A stretch of DNA of 64,000 bases from CAIWHR01 sp963773195 (lineage in GTDB: Bacteria > Pseudomonadota > Gammaproteobacteria > Burkholderiales > Casimicrobiaceae), in the NCBI GenBank assembly GCA_963773195.1, contig CAVZAE010000006.1, positions 124,001 through 188,000 of the forward strand, given 5' to 3'. Each line of letters opens with the position of its first letter. Positions within the stretch are counted from its first letter, which is position 1. The notes below the pieces were generated by a model that saw only the letters and a list, made by a program, of their open reading frames with translations, searched no databases and was not told where the DNA came from. The position numbers were made by a program, and so were the translations under genes. This document shows positions 9,926 to 19,325 of the stretch, one piece after another.

Positions 9926-11145
9926 TGGAAGCGCTGCTCCTTGCCATCTACTGCTTCTTCGTTTGGCTGATCTTCTTCAAGTTCAAGTGGTTGCCCTGGA
10001 ACACCGCGTGGCAGGTCACTGTCGTCGTCATCCCGATCGTCGCGCTGACAGCGCTGGTCCTGGCGCTCAACGTGGTGGCTCCGTCGACGGCCGACGTTCG
10101 CGTCATCAAATACGTCGTGCAGGTCATCCCGCAGGTGCGGGGGCGCGTGATCGAAGTTCCCGTCGAACCCAATCGGCTCGTGAAGAAGGGCGAGCTGCTG
10201 TTCCGGATCGACCCGACGCAGTACCAGAACGATCTCAACGTCGCCAAGGCGAAGCTCGCGGCCGACGAAGCCAAGCTCGCACAGGCCGGCGCGGGGTTGG
10301 TCGACGCCTCGGCGGGCGCCCGGCAACTGCAGGAACAGCTGAAATCCGCGAGCGGACAGGTCGCCGCGCTGCAGCCGAGGCTCGAGCTCGCGCGGCTGCG
10401 GGTCCGACAGAACAGGGAACTCGTCGCGACGGGCGCGGGCGATCGCTTCGCGCTGGAGCAGGCCGAGGCCAACGTGGTCGAGCTCGAAGCGCAGCTTGCG
10501 ACGGCGACGGCGAACGAGGCACAGGTCTCGCAGAAACTGTCGGGACAGGTGAACGGCGAGCAGGCGACGGTCGCCGCGGCGCGGGCTCAGATCGCGACCG
10601 CGAAGGCGCAGGTCGACCTGAGTCGCGCCGAACTCGCGAACGCGCAGTGGAACCTCGACCAGACGTCCGTCTACGCGCCGGCAAATGGCTACGCGATCAA
10701 TGTCCAGTTGCGGCCCGGTTCCTTCGTGACCGCGTTTCCGGTGGCGCCGGCGATGAGCTTCGTCGAAGAGACCTATCAGGTGATCGGCCTGTATGGACAG
10801 AACGAGCTCCTTTGGGTCGAGCCGGGCAATCCGGCGGAGTTCGCTCTTACGATGTACCCCGGACGGGTCATCAAGGCGACGGTGGATTCCATCGTCTGGG
10901 CGCAGGGGCAGGGCCAGGTCACTCAGTCGGGCGTGCTGCCGCAGACCGGCGCCTATCCGCAGGTGCCGGGCCGGTTCCCCGTCAAGTTCGCCGTCGAGGA
11001 GCGCGATCGCGATCTCTTCCTCGCCGCCGGTGCGGAGGGCCATGGCGCGATCTACACGGAGCACGCGCACATGATTCACATCGTGCGCATGGTGATCCTG
11101 CGCGTCGGCTCGATCACCGACTACCTCGTGCTCAAGTTGCACTGA
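9925..11145 (+). CDS. HlyD-family secretion/efflux adaptor (YiaV-like)
   Basis: A membrane-fusion protein of 406 residues. Two N-terminal hydrophobic segments (LLLAIYCFFVWLIFFKF and VTVVVIPIVALTALVLAL) anchor it in the inner membrane. They are followed by a first lipoyl half (VIPQVRGRVIEVPVEPNRLV), a long Ala/Gln-rich coiled coil (residues about 100-240), the second half (YAPANGYAINVQLRPGSFV) and a beta-barrel. The start ATG overlaps the upstream TGA. With the NodT-type outer-membrane factor directly downstream it can form an envelope-spanning export path. No ABC, MFS or RND energising partner is encoded alongside, so DUF3302 may fill or recruit that role; this is inference. The frame is intact. 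Confidence 0.88.
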   Translation: MEALLLAIYCFFVWLIFFKFKWLPWNTAWQVTVVVIPIVALTALVLALNVVAPSTADVRVIKYVVQVIPQVRGRVIEVPVEPNRLVKKGELLFRIDPTQYQNDLNVAKAKLAADEAKLAQAGAGLVDASAGARQLQEQLKSASGQVAALQPRLELARLRVRQNRELVATGAGDRFALEQAEANVVELEAQLATATANEAQVSQKLSGQVNGEQATVAAARAQIATAKAQVDLSRAELANAQWNLDQTSVYAPANGYAINVQLRPGSFVTAFPVAPAMSFVEETYQVIGLYGQNELLWVEPGNPAEFALTMYPGRVIKATVDSIVWAQGQGQVTQSGVLPQTGAYPQVPGRFPVKFAVEERDRDLFLAAGAEGHGAIYTEHAHMIHIVRMVILRVGSITDYLVLKLH

Positions 11146-11166
11146 TGCGCATCACGTCTCGGATCG

Positions 11167-12565
11167 ATGCGCATTCTCGGGGCGGCCCTGGCGGCCGCAC
11201 TGGCGGGCTGCGCCCTCAACCCGCCGCCGACGACCGACGAACTGCAGAAGCAGGCGTTGCCGCATACGGCGGTCCCCGCGGCGTGGAAGGCGAGCGCCGG
11301 GGCGGTGGCGCCCGCGGTGGATCAGTGGCTGGTATCGTTCAACGATCCCGCACTGACCGCGCTTGTTACGGAGGCCCTCGCCTTCAACGCCGACCTGCAG
11401 GTGGCGGCGGCGCGCGTCGAGCAGGCCACTGGTTACGTGAACGTAGCGAGCGGCGCGCTGTGGCCGGCGGTGGGGGTCGCAGGTATCACCGGGGGCAAAT
11501 CGGGCAGTGGCGGCGGCCTCGAGGGGATCTGGCTCAACGCGTCGCTGGAGCTGGACATCTGGGGCCGCGTGCGCTACGGGAGTGCGGCGGCGGAGGAACA
11601 GGCCGCGGCGTTCGCCGCTGATTACGCGTACGCGCGCCAGTCCCTCGCTGCTACGGTCGCGAAGAGCTGGTTCCTCGCGATCGAGGCCGGGCTGCAGCGC
11701 GCGATCGCGGAGGACGCCGTGCGCGCCGCGGACGATCTGCTGCGCATCTCGCAGGACCGCTTGCGCATCGGCAACGGCAACGAGCAGGCGGTGGCGGAGG
11801 CGCGCGCGAGCGCCGGCACCTACCGCGATCGGTTGCGCGAGATCGAGCAGGCGCGCGAGCAGGCGCTGCGTGCGCTGGAGCTTCTCGTGGGGCGCTATCC
11901 GGGAGCGGAGATCGCCGTCGCCGATCGCCTCTCGCCGATGCCCCCGCCCGCGCCGGTCGGCATGCCGTCGGAACTGCTCGAGCGCCGGCCCGACGTGGTC
12001 GCGGCCGAGCGCCGCGTCGCCGCCGCATTCAATCGGGTGGGCGAGGCGCGCGCGGCGATGCTTCCGCGCATCAGCCTGACCGCCGGGGGCAGCAGCGTTT
12101 CGAGCGAGCTCATCGTGCTCAAGACTACGAGCAACCCCATCTGGAGCTTCGGCGGCAACCTGATCGCACCTCTGTATCAGGGAGGCGCGCTGCGCGCGCA
12201 GGTCGAGATCCGGTCGGCGGAGCAGAAACAGGCCGTCGCGGAGTACGCGCGAGCGGGCCAGCGGGCGTTCAGTGAAGTCGAAAACGCGCTTGCCGCCGAG
12301 AACGCGCTGCGCGACCGCTACGTTATTCTCGAGGCCGCCGACCCGCGACAGCGCGCGCGCGCTTGAGCTCGCGGAGGTTCAGTACCGCGTTGGCGCGATC
12401 GACCTGCGCTTGGTCGAGCAGAATCAGCTGACGCTGTATTCGGCCCGCATCGCGCTCCTCCGCGTGCAGACGGAACGGCTCGCGCAGCGGGTCAACCTGC
12501 ACCTGGCGCTGGGGGGCGGGTTCGACCTGCACCTGCCGGCGATGGAACCGGTGGCCGCGCAGTGA
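11167..12565 (+). CDS. NodT-family outer-membrane efflux lipoprotein (TolC-like)
   Basis: An outer-membrane factor of the RND/HlyD export systems. The start at 11167 gives a short lipoprotein signal with lipobox LAGC (Cys15). Two OEP repeats follow, including the typical LELDIWGRVRYGSAAAEE, ELLERRPDVVAAERRVAAA and the closing LVEQNQLTLYSARIALL. One extra C at 12342-12344 shifts the frame; deleting it restores AADRDSARALELAEVQY, which is the expected helix. The restored length of about 466 residues is typical. It completes the three-gene operon with DUF3302 and HlyD. Confidence 0.9.
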
Positions 12566-12621
12566 TGCATCGGCCGGGATGATTGCGGGCTGTCCGGCGA
12601 ACTGATTCGATGGAGATGACG

Positions 12622-13467
12622 ATGGCGACGAAGAAAGCGGTAGCGAAGGGCAGGGCCAAGAGCAAGGCCACCGGCAAGACGAAGGATTCGTCGGGCGCCG
12701 AGCTCTCCGGCAAGGACTATGCAAAGGCGCTCCGGAAGCTCCACGTCGAGCTCGTCGAGCTCCAGGAGTGGGTCAAGCACAAGGGGCTCAAGGTCTGCAT
12801 CATCTTCGAGGGGCGCGACGGCGCCGGCAAGGGCGGTACGATCAAGGCGATCACCGAGCGCGTAAGCCCGCGCGTGTTCCGGGTGGTCGCGCTGCCGGCG
12901 CCGACCGAGCGCGAGAAATCGCAGATGTATGCGCAGCGCTACCTGCCTTACCTGCCGGCCGCCGGCGAGGTCGTGATCTTCGATCGCAGCTGGTACAACC
13001 GCGCCGGCGTCGAACGCGTGATGGGCTTCTGCACCGACCAACAGGCGCGCGGCTTCCTGAAGATTGTGCCGCTGTTCGAGAAGCTGATGGTGGACTCCGG
13101 CATCATCCTGCTCAAGTACTGGCTCGAGGTGAGCCCCGACGAGCAGACGCGGCGCCTCGAGGCGCGCGTCGACGACGGTCGCAAGATCTGGAAGCTCTCG
13201 CCGATGGACATCAAGTCGTACACGCGCTGGGACGACTACACGAAGGCGCGCGACGACATGTTCGCGGCGACCGACACGGAGTGGGCGCCGTGGTACGTCG
13301 CCCGTTCCGACGACAAGGGGCGGGCGCGGCTCAATATCATCTCGCATATCCTGTCGCGCATTCCGCACCAATCGCCGCCGCGCGAGAAGGTGAAGCTGCC
13401 GAAGCGAAAGGCGCCAAGGGCGCGCCCCATCTCACCTTCGGTCAAGGTCATCGCCGAGAAGTTCTGA
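12622..13467 (+). CDS. ppk2: Polyphosphate kinase 2 (PPK2)
   Basis: PPK2 transfers phosphate between polyphosphate and nucleotides, often favouring NTP synthesis from polyphosphate. The Walker A motif GRDGAGKGG (about residue 65), the Walker B/lid region FDRSWYNRAGVERVMGF and the terminal KYWLEVSPDEQ...R...WKLSPMD segment are all present. At about 281 residues it is a single-domain enzyme. The Lys-rich N-terminus is common in the family. The start at 12622 is preferred because GGAG lies 6 bases upstream; an ATG at 12610 is in frame. The 3' end overlaps the convergent AraC gene by 20 bases. The frame is intact. Confidence 0.92.
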   Translation: MATKKAVAKGRAKSKATGKTKDSSGAELSGKDYAKALRKLHVELVELQEWVKHKGLKVCIIFEGRDGAGKGGTIKAITERVSPRVFRVVALPAPTEREKSQMYAQRYLPYLPAAGEVVIFDRSWYNRAGVERVMGFCTDQQARGFLKIVPLFEKLMVDSGIILLKYWLEVSPDEQTRRLEARVDDGRKIWKLSPMDIKSYTRWDDYTKARDDMFAATDTEWAPWYVARSDDKGRARLNIISHILSRIPHQSPPREKVKLPKRKAPRARPISPSVKVIAEKF

Positions 13468-14476
13468 TCGAAGGTCGCGGCGCATCCGCGCGCCGCGCCG
13501 AGGCCTTCGCGCCAAAGCGCTGCCGGTACCAGCGCGAGAAGGCGCTCGGCGCGGAGAATCCGAGCAGCGACGCGACCTCGGTGAGGGCCCGGCGCGGCTC
13601 CTTCACGTAGCGCTCGGCAAGCTCCAACGCGCACGGCCTCGACGATGCGCGAGAACGTCTGACCCTCGCCGCCAGGTGGCGATGGATCGTCCGACGGTCG
13701 ATGCCCAGATGCTGCGCGGCCCGGTCGATCGTGCAGGCGCCGGTCTGGAGGAGCATCACGACCAGCTCGCGCACCTGCGAGGTCATGTCGGCCGCGCTGC
13801 TCGCCGGTGCCGCCTCCAGCATTTGCCGTGCCATCCGTGCGATTCCCGGATCGGCATCCGGATTGGCTATTTCGAGGTCGCTGCGCGCGCACACGATGCC
13901 GTTGAAATCGTGGCCGAATTCGACGTGGTGGCCGAACACCCGCTCGTGCACGCTTCGATCGGCGGGCGCGTCGTGGGCGAAGCAGACGCGTCGCGGACGC
14001 CAGTCGGCGCCGAGGAAGTTGCGCAGGATGCGGAACGCGACGCCGATCGCGAGCTCGGTCGACTGCCGAATCTGCCCTGACCCGCCCACGATCAGCTCCT
14101 CGCGCAGCACGACCACGTCACCGGCTTCCTCGACGGTCAGGAACAGCGCCTCGTTCAGGCGGTTGCCGTAGCGCGCGAGCGTCTCGACCGCGAGGCGCAG
14201 CGTCGGCTGCTCGCGAATCAGGAGTCCGAGCGGGCCGAGGTTGGACAGCCGCCGCGCCTCGGCCATCAGGAGCCCGAACGCTTCGATCCCGCTCCTCTCG
14301 GCGGACGCCTCGAGCAGGCTCCGCACGGCGTCGCTCGGAATCTTGATCTCGGGCTCGCGCAGGCACCGCGCCGGCAGCCCGAATTCGGCCAGCATCCGAT
14401 TGGGATCGAGCCCGACCTTGCGCGCGACTTCGGCGTAATTCGTGAGGCTGGCGCTGCGAACGAGCCCGATGATCAT
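13448..14476 (-). CDS. AraC-family regulator with arabinose-binding-like N-terminal domain
   Basis: A transcription factor of the OruR/ArgR-like AraC branch, 342 residues. The N-terminal effector domain (residues about 1-200) starts IIGLVRSASLTNYAEVARKV and carries RRLSNLGPLGLLIREQPTLR. The C-terminal double helix-turn-helix includes AAQHLGIDRRTIHRHLAA and ends LTEVASLLGFSAPSAFSRWY. About 17 residues between the two HTH units read as Arg/Ser-rich nonsense; another frame there gives GEGQTFSRIVEAVR, the expected sequence. Two compensating indels (roughly 13622 and 13670) therefore leave the ORF open but garble the linker. It is divergent from the MFS/BKACE operon and is its likely regulator. 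Confidence 0.88.
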   Translation of the reverse strand: MIIGLVRSASLTNYAEVARKVGLDPNRMLAEFGLPARCLREPEIKIPSDAVRSLLEASAERSGIEAFGLLMAEARRLSNLGPLGLLIREQPTLRLAVETLARYGNRLNEALFLTVEEAGDVVVLREELIVGGSGQIRQSTELAIGVAFRILRNFLGADWRPRRVCFAHDAPADRSVHERVFGHHVEFGHDFNGIVCARSDLEIANPDADPGIARMARQMLEAAPASSAADMTSQVRELVVMLLQTGACTIDRAAQHLGIDRRTIHRHLAARVRRSRASSRPCALELAERYVKEPRRALTEVASLLGFSAPSAFSRWYRQRFGAKASARRADAPRPSIRTSRR

Positions 14477-14500
14477 TGGGATTCGCGACTGTCCCCAAGA

Positions 14501-14526
14501 GTCAAGTCTATGTCACTCCGGGTCAA
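14501..14526. promoter_or_regulatory. Possible AraC-type direct-repeat operator
   Basis: Between the divergent AraC and MFS genes the pentamer GTCAA occurs at 14501-14505 and again at 14522-14526, a 21-base spacing that places both on the same DNA face, as AraC-family half-sites usually are. The half-sites are short and the match is suggestive only. Confidence 0.3.
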
Positions 14527-14567
14527 TCCGAAAAGAGGGGGTGCGCCCACAATGCGGCCATCTCGCC

Positions 14568-15926
14568 ATGGCCCATCCAATGCACATCGCAGAGTTCAAT
14601 CCGGCGGATCACCGCCCGGTAGCACGCCGCACCGCGTGGTCCGTCTTCGCGATCCTGTTCCTGCTGATGGTCGTCGACTACGTCGACCGCCAGGTCGTGG
14701 TCTCCATGTTTCCGCATCTCAAGGCGCAGTGGGCGTTGTCCGACAGCCAGCTGGGCGGGCTCGTCTCGATCGTGTCCGTCACGGTGGCGCTCGGCGCGGT
14801 CCCGCTGTCGCTCCTGGCCGACCGGTGGAGCCGCGTCAAGAGCATCTTCCTGATGGCGCTCGTGTGGAGCCTCGCCACGATCGCCTGCGCGTTCGCGGGA
14901 AGCTACGGACACCTGTTGGCCGCGCGCAGCGTCGTCGGAGTGGGCGAGGCCGCCTACGGCACGGTGGGCGCCGCGCTGATCGCGAGCCTCTTTCCGCCCC
15001 GGATGCGGAGCACCGTCCTGGGCGCATTCCTGTTCGCCGGCATCGCGGGTTCGGTGCTCGGCGTGATGCTGGGCGGCGTGATCGCCGAGCGCTGGGGCTG
15101 GCAGGCGGGCTTCGGCACGGTCGGAATCCCCGGACTGTTCCTCGCCATCGTGTTCCTCCTGATCGTGCGCGACTACAAGACGATCGCACTCCCGGGCGCG
15201 GACGCGCCGAAGGCGGTGTCAAGGTCGCGGCGCGCGCCGTGATCGCCGAGCTGCGCCGGCCCCGCACCGCGCTCATCACCTGCATTGGCGCCGGCTTCAA
15301 CCTGCTCGTCGTCTCCACGACCTGGGCCTGGCTGCCGAGCTACTTCAATCGTTTCTACGGCATCGCGCCTGACAAGGCCGGGCCTCAAGACCGCGCTCGT
15401 CGTGCTGGTCGGCGGTCTCGGGGCGCTCTTGTGGAGCGTGGTCGCCGACCGGCTGACGCCGCGCCTGCCTCGCGCGAGGCTGCTCGTGCCGGCCGCAACG
15501 GCGGTGTTGACCACCGTGTTCATGGTCGCGGCTTTCGCCTTCTTTCCGCCGGGCAACGCGCAATACGCGCTGATCATCGCCGGCGGCCTGATGATGGCCG
15601 GCAGCGTGGGCCCGACGGACGCCGTCGTGATCGACGTGATCCATCCCGGGCTGCGCGCCACGGCGGTGTCGATCCTTTCGCTGACGCGCAACTTGTTCGG
15701 CCTCGCGGGCGGCCCGCTCCTCACCGGCGCTCTTTCCGATACCTACGGCCTGCAGTTCGCGCTGTCGGTCGTGCCGCTGTTCTGCCTGCTCGCGGCCGTG
15801 CTGTACGTGTTCGCATCGCGCAGCTACGAAGCAGACCTGAAGAGCGCGGCGTCCCTCGCGCGGACGTCGAACGTCGCGGCTCCGCCGCAAACGTCGCCGC
15901 AACTCGCCACCGGAAATGCACCATGA
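14568..15926 (+). CDS. MFS transporter (importer of the BKACE operon)
   Basis: A 12-helix major-facilitator permease. The N-terminus carries VDYVDRQVVVSMFPHLKAQW and the loop 2-3 motif LLADRWSRVKS; the C-terminal half ends with LFGLAGGPLLTGALSDTYGLQ. The family resembles organic-acid or aromatic-acid importers (spinster-like/ACS-like), but the substrate is unknown. The frame shifts at 15212-15218 (GG where GGG restores AGVKVAARAV) and near 15380 (one extra G). The restored length is about 452 residues. The stop overlaps the next start as ATGA. As first gene of the operon, opposite an AraC regulator, it probably brings in the inducing substrate. Confidence 0.87.
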
Positions 15927-16339
15927 AGAACGACGAGCTGCCCAAGGCTCTGCGCGCGGTACCTGTCCGCAAGCGTGCGAGCGGCAACTGGAATCCCGAT
16001 TGGGAACCGTTCGCCAAGCTGGATCCGGCGTGGACCGAAAAGGTGATCGCGATGGCGATCGCCCCGGCCGTCGCCGGCGCGCTCGACGCGAAGACGATCG
16101 AGCTCGTCGGCATCGCGCTCGACGCGTCGTGCACGCACATGTACGCGCCCGGCGTGCGCCGGCACATCCAGCGCGCGCTCAAGGCGGGCGCGACGAAGGA
16201 AGAGATCACGGCCGTGCTGCAGCTCGCGAGCCTGCAGGGCCTCCACAGCATGTGCCTCGGCGCGCCGATCCTCCTCGAGGAGCTGGACGCGCACGCACAG
16301 TCGAATGACCAACCCGAACCTCCAAAGGAAATGGCATGA
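15923..16339 (+). CDS. Carboxymuconolactone decarboxylase-family protein
   Basis: An all-helical CMD/AhpD-like protein of 138 residues, close to the family norm. The core is TIELVGIALDASCTHMYAPG, with the Cys and His on the conserved helix, followed by HIQRALKAGATKEEITAVLQ. Only one Cys of the AhpD CxxC pair is present, which argues against peroxidase activity and for a decarboxylase or isomerase-like role in ring or keto-acid breakdown. The start overlaps the MFS stop, and its stop overlaps the BKACE start, so the three are translationally coupled. The frame is intact. Confidence 0.85.
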   Translation: MKNDELPKALRAVPVRKRASGNWNPDWEPFAKLDPAWTEKVIAMAIAPAVAGALDAKTIELVGIALDASCTHMYAPGVRRHIQRALKAGATKEEITAVLQLASLQGLHSMCLGAPILLEELDAHAQSNDQPEPPKEMA

Positions 16340-17394
16340 ACTTTCTCGACGGATCCCTGTTCCCCGAAAACCAGGACAAGCTCGTCATCACCGCCGCACC
16401 GTACGGCCCCGAGTGGGTGCCTTCGGACTTTCCGGAGGACATTCCCGTCACGATGGAAGCGCAGGTCCAGAAGGCGGTGGACTGCTACAACGCGGGCGCC
16501 ACCGTGCTGCACCTGCACGTGCGCGAGCTCGACGGCAAGGGCTCCAAGCGCCTGTCCAAGTTCAACGAGCTGATCGCCGGCGTGCGCAAGGCCGTGCCGG
16601 ACATGATCATCCAGGTCGGCGGCTCGATCTCCTTCGCGCCCGAGACTGAAGGCGCCAACGCCAAGTGGCTGTCCGACGACACGCGCCACATGCTGGCCGA
16701 GCTCGATCCCAAGCCGGATCAGGTCACCGTCACCGTCAACACCACGCAGATGAACGTCGTGGAGCAGATGGAAATCGACGACATCGCCGGCACGTCGCTG
16801 GCGGAGCCGCAGAACTACCAGGCCTACCGCGAGATGATCGTCCCCTCCGCTCCGAGCTGGGTCGAGGAGCACGTGCGCCGCCTGAGCGCCGCCGGCATCC
16901 AGAGCGCCTTCCAGTTCTACAACATCAACAGCTACGAGACGGTGGAGCGCATGATCCGCCGCGGCGTCTACAAGGGCCCGCTGGTGATGAACTGGGTGGC
17001 GATCGGCGGCGGCATCGACCAGCCGACGATCTACAGCCTGGCGCACTTCCTGCGCGCCATCCCCGACGGCTCGATGCTGACCGTCGAAAGCAGCATGCGC
17101 AACGTGCTGCCGATCAACATGATGGGCATCGCGATGGGCCTGCACGTGCGCTGCGGCATCGAGGACAACCTCTGGAACCAGTCGCGCACCGAGAAGATGT
17201 CGACCGTGAAGCAGATCGAGCAGCTGGTGCGCATCTCGCGCGAGTTCGGCCGCGAAATCGCCACCGGCAAGGAAGCGCGCGAGATCTGCAAGATCGGCGT
17301 GTTCTACGACACGGTGGAAGAGACGCTGGCCGCCAACGGCTTCGCCCCGAATGCCAAGGGCCGGCAGCAGGGCTTCCTGCGCAAGGTCGCGTGA
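16336..17394 (+). CDS. Beta-keto acid cleavage enzyme (BKACE, DUF849)
   Basis: BKACE enzymes condense a beta-keto acid with acetyl-CoA and split it into acetoacetate and a new CoA ester; Kce of lysine fermentation and the dehydrocarnitine-cleaving enzymes belong here. The start of the TIM barrel reads KLVITAAPYGPEWVP, the Zn-binding HLHVR lies near residue 59, and VGGSISF and FYNINSYETVERMI follow. At 352 residues it is somewhat longer than the usual 270-310, with an N-terminal and mid-barrel extension. The substrate is not predictable by eye; the neighbours (TauD dioxygenase, quinone oxidoreductase, CMD protein) suggest the last step of a short catabolic path. The frame is intact. Confidence 0.92.
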   Translation: MNFLDGSLFPENQDKLVITAAPYGPEWVPSDFPEDIPVTMEAQVQKAVDCYNAGATVLHLHVRELDGKGSKRLSKFNELIAGVRKAVPDMIIQVGGSISFAPETEGANAKWLSDDTRHMLAELDPKPDQVTVTVNTTQMNVVEQMEIDDIAGTSLAEPQNYQAYREMIVPSAPSWVEEHVRRLSAAGIQSAFQFYNINSYETVERMIRRGVYKGPLVMNWVAIGGGIDQPTIYSLAHFLRAIPDGSMLTVESSMRNVLPINMMGIAMGLHVRCGIEDNLWNQSRTEKMSTVKQIEQLVRISREFGREIATGKEAREICKIGVFYDTVEETLAANGFAPNAKGRQQGFLRKVA

Positions 17395-17401
17395 GGTGAC
17401 C

Positions 17402-18381
17402 ATGGCACACGCAATCCGCATTCACGAAGCCGGCGGGCCCGACGTCCTGCGCTGGGAAGAGGTTGCCGTCGGCAACCCCGGACCCGGCCAGGCGCGGCTG
17501 CGCCACGTCGCCGTCGGCCTCAACTTCGCCGACACCTACTTCCGCACGGGCCTCTATCCGGTGCCGCTGCCGAACGGCATCGGCGTCGAGGCGGCCGGCG
17601 TCGTCGAGGCGGTCGGCGAGGGCGTGACGAACGTCGCGCCCGGCGATCGGGTGACCTACACCGGCTTCCTCAACACGCTCGGCGCCTACAGCACCGAGCG
17701 CGTGATCCCGGCGGCGCCGCTGATCAAGCTGCCTCCCGCGATCTCCTGCGAGACCGCGGCGGCGATGACGATGCGCGGACTCACCTCCGCGTACCTGATG
17801 CGCCGGATCTGGCCGCTGAAGGCGGGCGACACGATCCTGCTGCACGCGGCGGCGGGCGGCGTGGGACTGATCGTGTCGCAGTGGGCGAAGCTCCTCGGGC
17901 TGACGGTGATCGGCACGGTGTCGTCGGAGGCGAAGGCGGAGGTCGCGCGGGCGCACGGCTGCGATCACGTCATCGACTACACCCGCGAGGACGTCGCGAA
18001 GCGCGTGCGCGAGTTGACGAACGGCGTCGGCGTGACGGTCGTGTTCGACAGCGTCGGCAAGGACACCTTCGCGGCTCGCTCGATTCGCTCAGGCGGCGCG
18101 GCCTTCTCGTGTGCGTGGGTACGGCCTCGGGTCCGATCCCGCCGATCGATGCGACGCAGCTCGCGATCAAGGGCTCGGTGTTCGTGACGCGGCCGGCGCT
18201 CGCCGACTACATCGCCGATCCCGCGGAGAAGAGCGCGCTCGCGAACGAGCTCTTCGGGCACGTCGCCGCGGGGCGCATCAGGATCGAGATCAACCAGCGC
18301 TACCGCCTGCAGGACGCGGCGCAGGCGCACCGCGATCTCGAATCGCGCAGGACGACCGGCTCGTCGATCTTCGTGATCTAG
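17402..18381 (+). CDS. Quinone oxidoreductase-type zinc-free MDR dehydrogenase
   Basis: A medium-chain reductase of the QOR type (NADPH:quinone reductase). The catalytic-domain start GGPDVLRWEEV, the VGLNFADTYFRTGLYP segment, the family motif AAAMTMRGLTSAYL and the NADP-binding HAAAGGVGLIVSQWAKLLG are all seen. The structural and catalytic Cys ligands of zinc alcohol dehydrogenases are absent. The frame shifts at 18073-18074, where one G missing from a GGG restores FAGSLDSLRRRGLLVCVG; the C-terminus then reads through to 18381. The restored length is about 327 residues. It probably reduces an enone or quinone-like intermediate in this operon. Confidence 0.9.
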
Positions 18382-18390
18382 GAGAATGCA

Positions 18391-19296
18391 ATGACGGACA
18401 CCATGACACTCGCGAAGGCGCCGGCGACGATCGACACGCGCGGCTCCATCAAGGTCGAGCCGCTGACGTGCACGATCGGCGCGGAGCTTTCCAACGTGAA
18501 CCTCGGCGTCGCCTCGCGCGACGCCGGACTCGTCGCCGAGATCCGCGCGCTGCTGCTCAAGCACAAGGTGCTGTTCTTCCGCGACCAGGACATCACGCGC
18601 GCCGAGCACGTCGCGTTCGCGCGGCACTTCGGCGAGCTCGAGGACCATCCGGTCGCCGGCAGCGATCCCGACAATCCGGGTCTCGTGCGCATCTACAAGT
18701 CGCCCGAGCAGCCCAACGACCGCTACGAGAACGCGTGGCACACCGACGCCACGTGGCGCGAAAAGCCGCCGTTCGGCTGCGTGCTGCGCTGCGTCGAGTG
18801 CCCGCCGGTCGGCGGCGACACGATGTGGGCGAACATGGCCGAGGCCTACAACCGCCTGCCCGAGGACATCAAGACGAAGATCGCCGGCCTGCGCGCGCGC
18901 CACAGCATCGAGGCCTCGTTCGGCGCAGCGATGCCGACCGAGAAGCGCCTCGCGCTCAAGGCGCAGTACCCCGACGCCGAGCATCCGGTGGTGCGCACGC
19001 ATCCGGAAACGGGCGAGAAGATCCTGTTCGTGAACGCGTTCACGACGCACTTCACCAACTACCACACGCCGGAGAACGTGCGCTTCGGCCAGGACTACAA
19101 CCCGGGCGCGTCGCAGCTGCTCAACTACCTGATCAGCCAGGCGTTCATCCCCGAGTTCCAGGTCCGCTTTCGCTGGAAGCCGAACAGCATGGCGATGTGG
19201 GACAACCGGTCCACGCAGCACTACGCGGTGATGGACTATCCGCCCTGCCATCGCAAGATGGAACGCGCGGGAATCATCGGCGACAAGCCGTTCTGA
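18391..19296 (+). CDS. TauD/TfdA-family Fe(II)/2-oxoglutarate dioxygenase
   Basis: A 301-residue dioxygenase that should hydroxylate a small carboxylate or sulfonate substrate, with decarboxylation of 2-oxoglutarate. The metal triad is visible: His and Asp in WHTDATW (about residue 116) and the distal His in STQHYAVMDY (about 275), followed by the 2-oxoglutarate-binding Arg in RKMERAGI. The N-terminus has the family IGAELSNVNLG and the FFRDQDITRAEHVAFARHFG strand. The start lies 9 bases after the previous stop and has GGAG upstream. The frame is intact. It probably opens the substrate for later BKACE cleavage. Confidence 0.9.
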   Translation: MTDTMTLAKAPATIDTRGSIKVEPLTCTIGAELSNVNLGVASRDAGLVAEIRALLLKHKVLFFRDQDITRAEHVAFARHFGELEDHPVAGSDPDNPGLVRIYKSPEQPNDRYENAWHTDATWREKPPFGCVLRCVECPPVGGDTMWANMAEAYNRLPEDIKTKIAGLRARHSIEASFGAAMPTEKRLALKAQYPDAEHPVVRTHPETGEKILFVNAFTTHFTNYHTPENVRFGQDYNPGASQLLNYLISQAFIPEFQVRFRWKPNSMAMWDNRSTQHYAVMDYPPCHRKMERAGIIGDKPF

Positions 19297-19325
19297 CGTC
19301 GCGGACATTCTCGAGGAGCAAGCTC

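Noticed and set aside
9355..11145. A natural DUF3302-HlyD fusion protein.
   Set aside because: Removing one C at 9879-9883 gives a stop that overlaps the HlyD start as TGATG, the normal two-gene arrangement; the linker in the fused frame is Arg-rich nonsense.
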